Assembly: GCA_016218905.1 (NCBI GenBank)
Contig: JACRCS010000383.1
Span: 1 to 6,783 of the forward strand
Direction: 5' to 3'
Source of the DNA: Deltaproteobacteria bacterium
GTDB lineage: Bacteria > Desulfobacterota_C > Deferrisomatia > Deferrisomatales > JACRMM01
Length of the DNA: 6,783 bases
Shown piece after piece: positions 4,113-6,783 of the stretch. The first letter of the stretch is position 1. Every line of letters starts with the position of its first letter. The notes below the pieces were generated by a model, which was not told where the DNA came from, made no database searches, and saw only the letters and a program-made list of their open reading frames with translations. The translations under genes were made by a program, and so were the position numbers.

Positions 4113-6783
4113 ATGAAGCTCAAAAAGCTCGAGCTCTTCGGCTTCAAGACCTTTCCGGAACCCACCGAGCTGGTCTTCCACGACGGAATCACGGCGATCG
4201 TAGGACCCAACGGGTGCGGCAAGTCCAACGTCATCGACGCGCTGCGCTGGGTCATGGGCGAGACGAGCGCCAAGGGCCTCCGGGGCGACTCCATGGAGGA
4301 CGTGATCTTCTCCGGGACCGACGCGCGAAAGCCCCTCAACTTCGCCGAGGTCACCCTCACCCTGACCGGCGTCGACGGCCAGCTGCCGGGCAAGTTCGGC
4401 GCCTTCCACGAGGTGTCCCTCACCCGCCGCCTCCACCGCTCCGGCGAGAGCGAGTACCTCATCAACCGGATTCCCTGCCGTCTCAAGGACATCACCGAGC
4501 TCTTCATGGACACCGGCGTCGGGCGCCGCGCCTACTCCGTGGTCGAGCAGGGGCGGATCGACGCGATCCTTTCGGCCAAGCCGCAGGACCGTCGTCACCT
4601 CCTGGAGGAGGCGGCGGGCATCACGAAGTACAAGAGCCGGAAGGAGGAGGCGGTCCGGCGGATGCAGGAGACCGCCCAGAATCTCGAAAGGCTCGGCGAC
4701 GTCGTGGGCGAGGTGCGCCGGGAGATGAACGCCCTCAAGCGTCAGGCGGCCCGGGCAGAGGAGTTCAAGGGCCTGCGGGCGGAGCGGCGGGAGCTCGAGC
4801 GTCACCTCCTCGTCGGGGCCTGGTTGGAGCTCCAGGCCAGAACGCGAAGCGCCGGGGCGGCGGTCGAGGACCTCGAACGGGAGCTCGTCGAGGCGAAGGT
4901 GGCGGCGGACCGGCTCGGCGCCAGGCTCGAGGAGGGTCGCCTCGCCGCCCTGGACGAGGAGCGGGGGCTCGAGGCGCGGCAGCGTCAGGTCTACCTCTGG
5001 AAGAGCCAGATCTCCCAGCGGGAGAGCCGGCTCGAGTTCCTGGAGCGGGACGAGGCGGCGCTCGCGGCGGCCGCGGCCAAGGCCCGGGAGGAGGCGGCGG
5101 AGGTCGCCGGCCGCCGGGAAGTCCTCGAGAACGAGATCGCGGCCGTGGACGCGGAGGCCGCGGAGCTCGAGGCGCGGCTTGCGGAGGGAGAGGGGCGGGT
5201 CCTCTCGCTCCAGGACGAACACGAGCGGGCGCTCGCGTCTCAGGCCGAGACCGACCGGAGCCTCGAGAGCCAGAAGCGGGCCCTCATGGGCGTCCTCGGG
5301 GAGCTCACACGGGCCAACCACGGACTGGAGCACGGGCTCCGGCAGGAGGCCGAGGCGAGACGAAAGCTCGAGGGCATGGGGCGGCAGGAGGTCGAGCTCG
5401 CCGGTAAGCTCCAAGAGCTCGAAGCCGAGGTGCGGCGGCGGGAGGAGGAGCTCGCCGGAGCCGAGGAGGCGAGGGTCCAGGCCGGGCGGGCTCGTCAGCT
5501 CGCGGAGGAGGGCCTCAAGGCCGCCCGTTCGCGCCGCCAGGAGCTGGCGCAGCGGGCGGAGCAGGCCCGCAAAGAGCTCCACACCGAGCAGTCCCGCCTG
5601 AAAGGTCTCGAGCAGCTCAAGGAGAGCCTCGAGTGGTACGGGGCGGGGGTCAAGGCGATCCTCGGGGAGGCGCGCCGGAGTGGGCGAAACGGCATCCACG
5701 GCGTGGTGGCGGACGCCCTGTCGGCCCCGGCCGAGTACGAGTCGGCCCTGGAGGCCGCGCTCGGCGAGCGGCTCCAGTACGTCATCGTCGAGGATCCGGA
5801 GCGGGGGCTCGAGGCCGTCCAGCACCTGAAACGGGAGCGGGCCGGCCGATCGAGCTTCGTGCCGGTGAACCTCCGTCCGGGTCGGGAACCCAGGTTTCCG
5901 GATGCGCGCGAGACGTGGGCTCGAGGGCCGCTCCTTGAACTGCTGGAAGTCTCGCCCGAGTATCGGGGGCTCGCGCACTGCCTCCTGGGCGACGTCTTCG
6001 TGGTCGAGAACCTGGAGTACGCGCTCGCGCTGTGGCGCCGAAATGGGATGCAGGCGACCCTCGTGACGTTGGACGGGGAGACGGTGAGCGCCGAAGGCGT
6101 GATCTCCGGCGGTAGCGGCCGCCAGGAGGCCTCCGGTCTCCTCCAGAAGAACCGGCAGATTCGGGAGCTGCGGGAGCAGGTGGCTCGCCTCGCGGGCGAG
6201 GCCTCCGCACTCGAGACCGCGCTTTCGGAGCTCGACCGGGAGGCGGAGGAGCTCCGGTCGGCGGCGGAGGAGGCCCGCGACGAGGCGCACCGGCGGGAGC
6301 TCCAGGCGGCGAACCTCGGCAAGGACCTGGCGCAGCTCCGGGAGCGCCTCGAGCGCCTCGACGAGCGGCGGGAGGCGATGGAGTTCGAACGGGAGGATCT
6401 CGCGGCAGCCGTGGAGAAGCTCGCCCACGAGACCGCGTGCTTCGAGGCGGAGAAGCGCCGGTTGCTCGGGGTGCAGGAGGAGATCGAGGAGAAGCTCGAG
6501 GTGCTCGGCGGCCTCGCCGCCGAGGCGCGAGCGCGGGCCGAGGAGGCCCACGGGGCGCTGACGCAGCTCCGCGTGCAGGAGGCCGCCGACCGGCAGCGGA
6601 GGGAAGGGCTCTCCGAGCGAGGGCGGATGCTCCGCTCGAGCCTCGAGAACGTCGGCCGGCGCACCGAACGCCTGGAGCGGGAGGCAGGGGAGGCGCTCCG
6701 GGCCCGCGCCGAACGGATCGACGAGGGGCAGAAGCTGCGGCGCGAGCTCGAGGTCCTCCGCCGGGAGCTCGAAGCGGGGGAGG
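4113..6783 (+). CDS. smc: Chromosome segregation protein SMC (5' part; continues past window)
   Basis: The frame is open from the ATG at 4113 to the window edge, giving 890 residues of a protein that is usually about 1,150-1,200 long. SMC forms the ATPase core of the bacterial condensin that loads on and compacts chromosomes with ScpA and ScpB. The start MKLKKLELFGFKTF is canonical. Walker A GPNGCGKS is at 31-38, the R-loop arginine is R57, and the Q-loop glutamine is Q146 (VEQGRID). The EEAAGITKYKSRK segment at 165-177 leads into the first coiled coil (about 178-520, rich in Leu/Glu/Arg/Ala). The hinge spans roughly 527-668, from GIHGVVAD to LDGETVSAEGVISGGS. The returning coil occupies 670-890. 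The ABC signature, Walker B and C-terminal head lobe must lie beyond the edge. GAGGGG at 4102-4107 is the ribosome-binding site. I see no frameshift or missing residue. ftsY and rnc, frequent smc neighbours, are not seen upstream. Confidence 0.97.
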   Translation, partial: MKLKKLELFGFKTFPEPTELVFHDGITAIVGPNGCGKSNVIDALRWVMGETSAKGLRGDSMEDVIFSGTDARKPLNFAEVTLTLTGVDGQLPGKFGAFHEVSLTRRLHRSGESEYLINRIPCRLKDITELFMDTGVGRRAYSVVEQGRIDAILSAKPQDRRHLLEEAAGITKYKSRKEEAVRRMQETAQNLERLGDVVGEVRREMNALKRQAARAEEFKGLRAERRELERHLLVGAWLELQARTRSAGAAVEDLERELVEAKVAADRLGARLEEGRLAALDEERGLEARQRQVYLWKSQISQRESRLEFLERDEAALAAAAAKAREEAAEVAGRREVLENEIAAVDAEAAELEARLAEGEGRVLSLQDEHERALASQAETDRSLESQKRALMGVLGELTRANHGLEHGLRQEAEARRKLEGMGRQEVELAGKLQELEAEVRRREEELAGAEEARVQAGRARQLAEEGLKAARSRRQELAQRAEQARKELHTEQSRLKGLEQLKESLEWYGAGVKAILGEARRSGRNGIHGVVADALSAPAEYESALEAALGERLQYVIVEDPERGLEAVQHLKRERAGRSSFVPVNLRPGREPRFPDARETWARGPLLELLEVSPEYRGLAHCLLGDVFVVENLEYALALWRRNGMQATLVTLDGETVSAEGVISGGSGRQEASGLLQKNRQIRELREQVARLAGEASALETALSELDREAEELRSAAEEARDEAHRRELQAANLGKDLAQLRERLERLDERREAMEFEREDLAAAVEKLAHETACFEAEKRRLLGVQEEIEEKLEVLGGLAAEARARAEEAHGALTQLRVQEAADRQRREGLSERGRMLRSSLENVGRRTERLEREAGEALRARAERIDEGQKLRRELEVLRRELEAGE

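Noticed and set aside
4040..5407. Plus-strand open frame (455 codons) overlapping the start of smc in another frame
   Set aside because: Its product is an Arg/Gly/Pro-rich string. The smc frame across the same bases shows Walker A, R-loop and Q-loop motifs and stays open to the window edge.
4059..6551. Minus-strand open frame of 830 codons opposite smc
   Set aside because: The smc coiled coil uses CTC and GAG heavily, and CTCGAG is its own reverse complement, so the antisense frame also reads Leu/Glu and avoids stops. No independent gene is needed.
1..6783. tRNA, rRNA, insertion sequence or prophage genes
   Set aside because: I found no tRNA cloverleaf, rRNA-like segment, transposase or integrase motif on either strand by eye.

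Overview
The window is GC-rich (about two thirds G+C by eye), gene-dense, and almost entirely on the plus strand. Codon use strongly prefers G or C in the third position. The protein set is a bacterial housekeeping mix: a YkhA/BACH-type acyl-CoA thioesterase, a MetE-like methyltransferase, a class I/II aminotransferase, a YacP/Rae1-type NYN nuclease and chromosome-partitioning SMC. The style suggests an uncultured deltaproteobacterium-like, acidobacterial or Rokubacteria/NC10-like lineage. That placement is an impression from protein style and intergenic repeats; there is no marker gene here that fixes it.

Layout: the last 20 codons of an unidentified gene (1-65); acyl-CoA thioesterase (68-568, +); a small three-helix membrane protein on the minus strand (877-617), convergent with the thioesterase; a MetE-like protein (876-1961, +), divergent from the membrane protein with start codons overlapping inside one CATG; a strong intrinsic terminator (1990-2023); aminotransferase (2069-3259, +); NYN nuclease (3416-3880, +); a 232-base gap with a candidate promoter and an NrdR-box-like pair; and the first 890 residues of SMC (4113 to the window edge, +), covering the head N-lobe, first coiled coil, hinge and part of the second coil. 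I see no shared pathway. The plus-strand genes look like a run of mostly separate units, each closed by its own intergenic structure.

The most interesting signal is in the gaps. All four gaps following a plus-strand gene that both starts and ends in the window carry an array with the same design: a short core word repeated in tandem with exactly three variable bases between copies, followed by a second array of the reverse-complement core. The cores are CGGT/ACCG (543-611), GCGT/ACGC (1954-1989 and 3263-3410) and GTGGAC/GTCCAC (3880-3979), giving strict periods of 7, 7, 7 and 9. The core words differ between gaps but the grammar is the same. Each array begins at or within about 20 bases of a stop codon, so the arms could fold into long hairpins at mRNA 3' ends. 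Heptameric tandem repeats (STRRs) are known in cyanobacteria. I do not know a described family with this inverted core-plus-three layout, but I cannot search for one.
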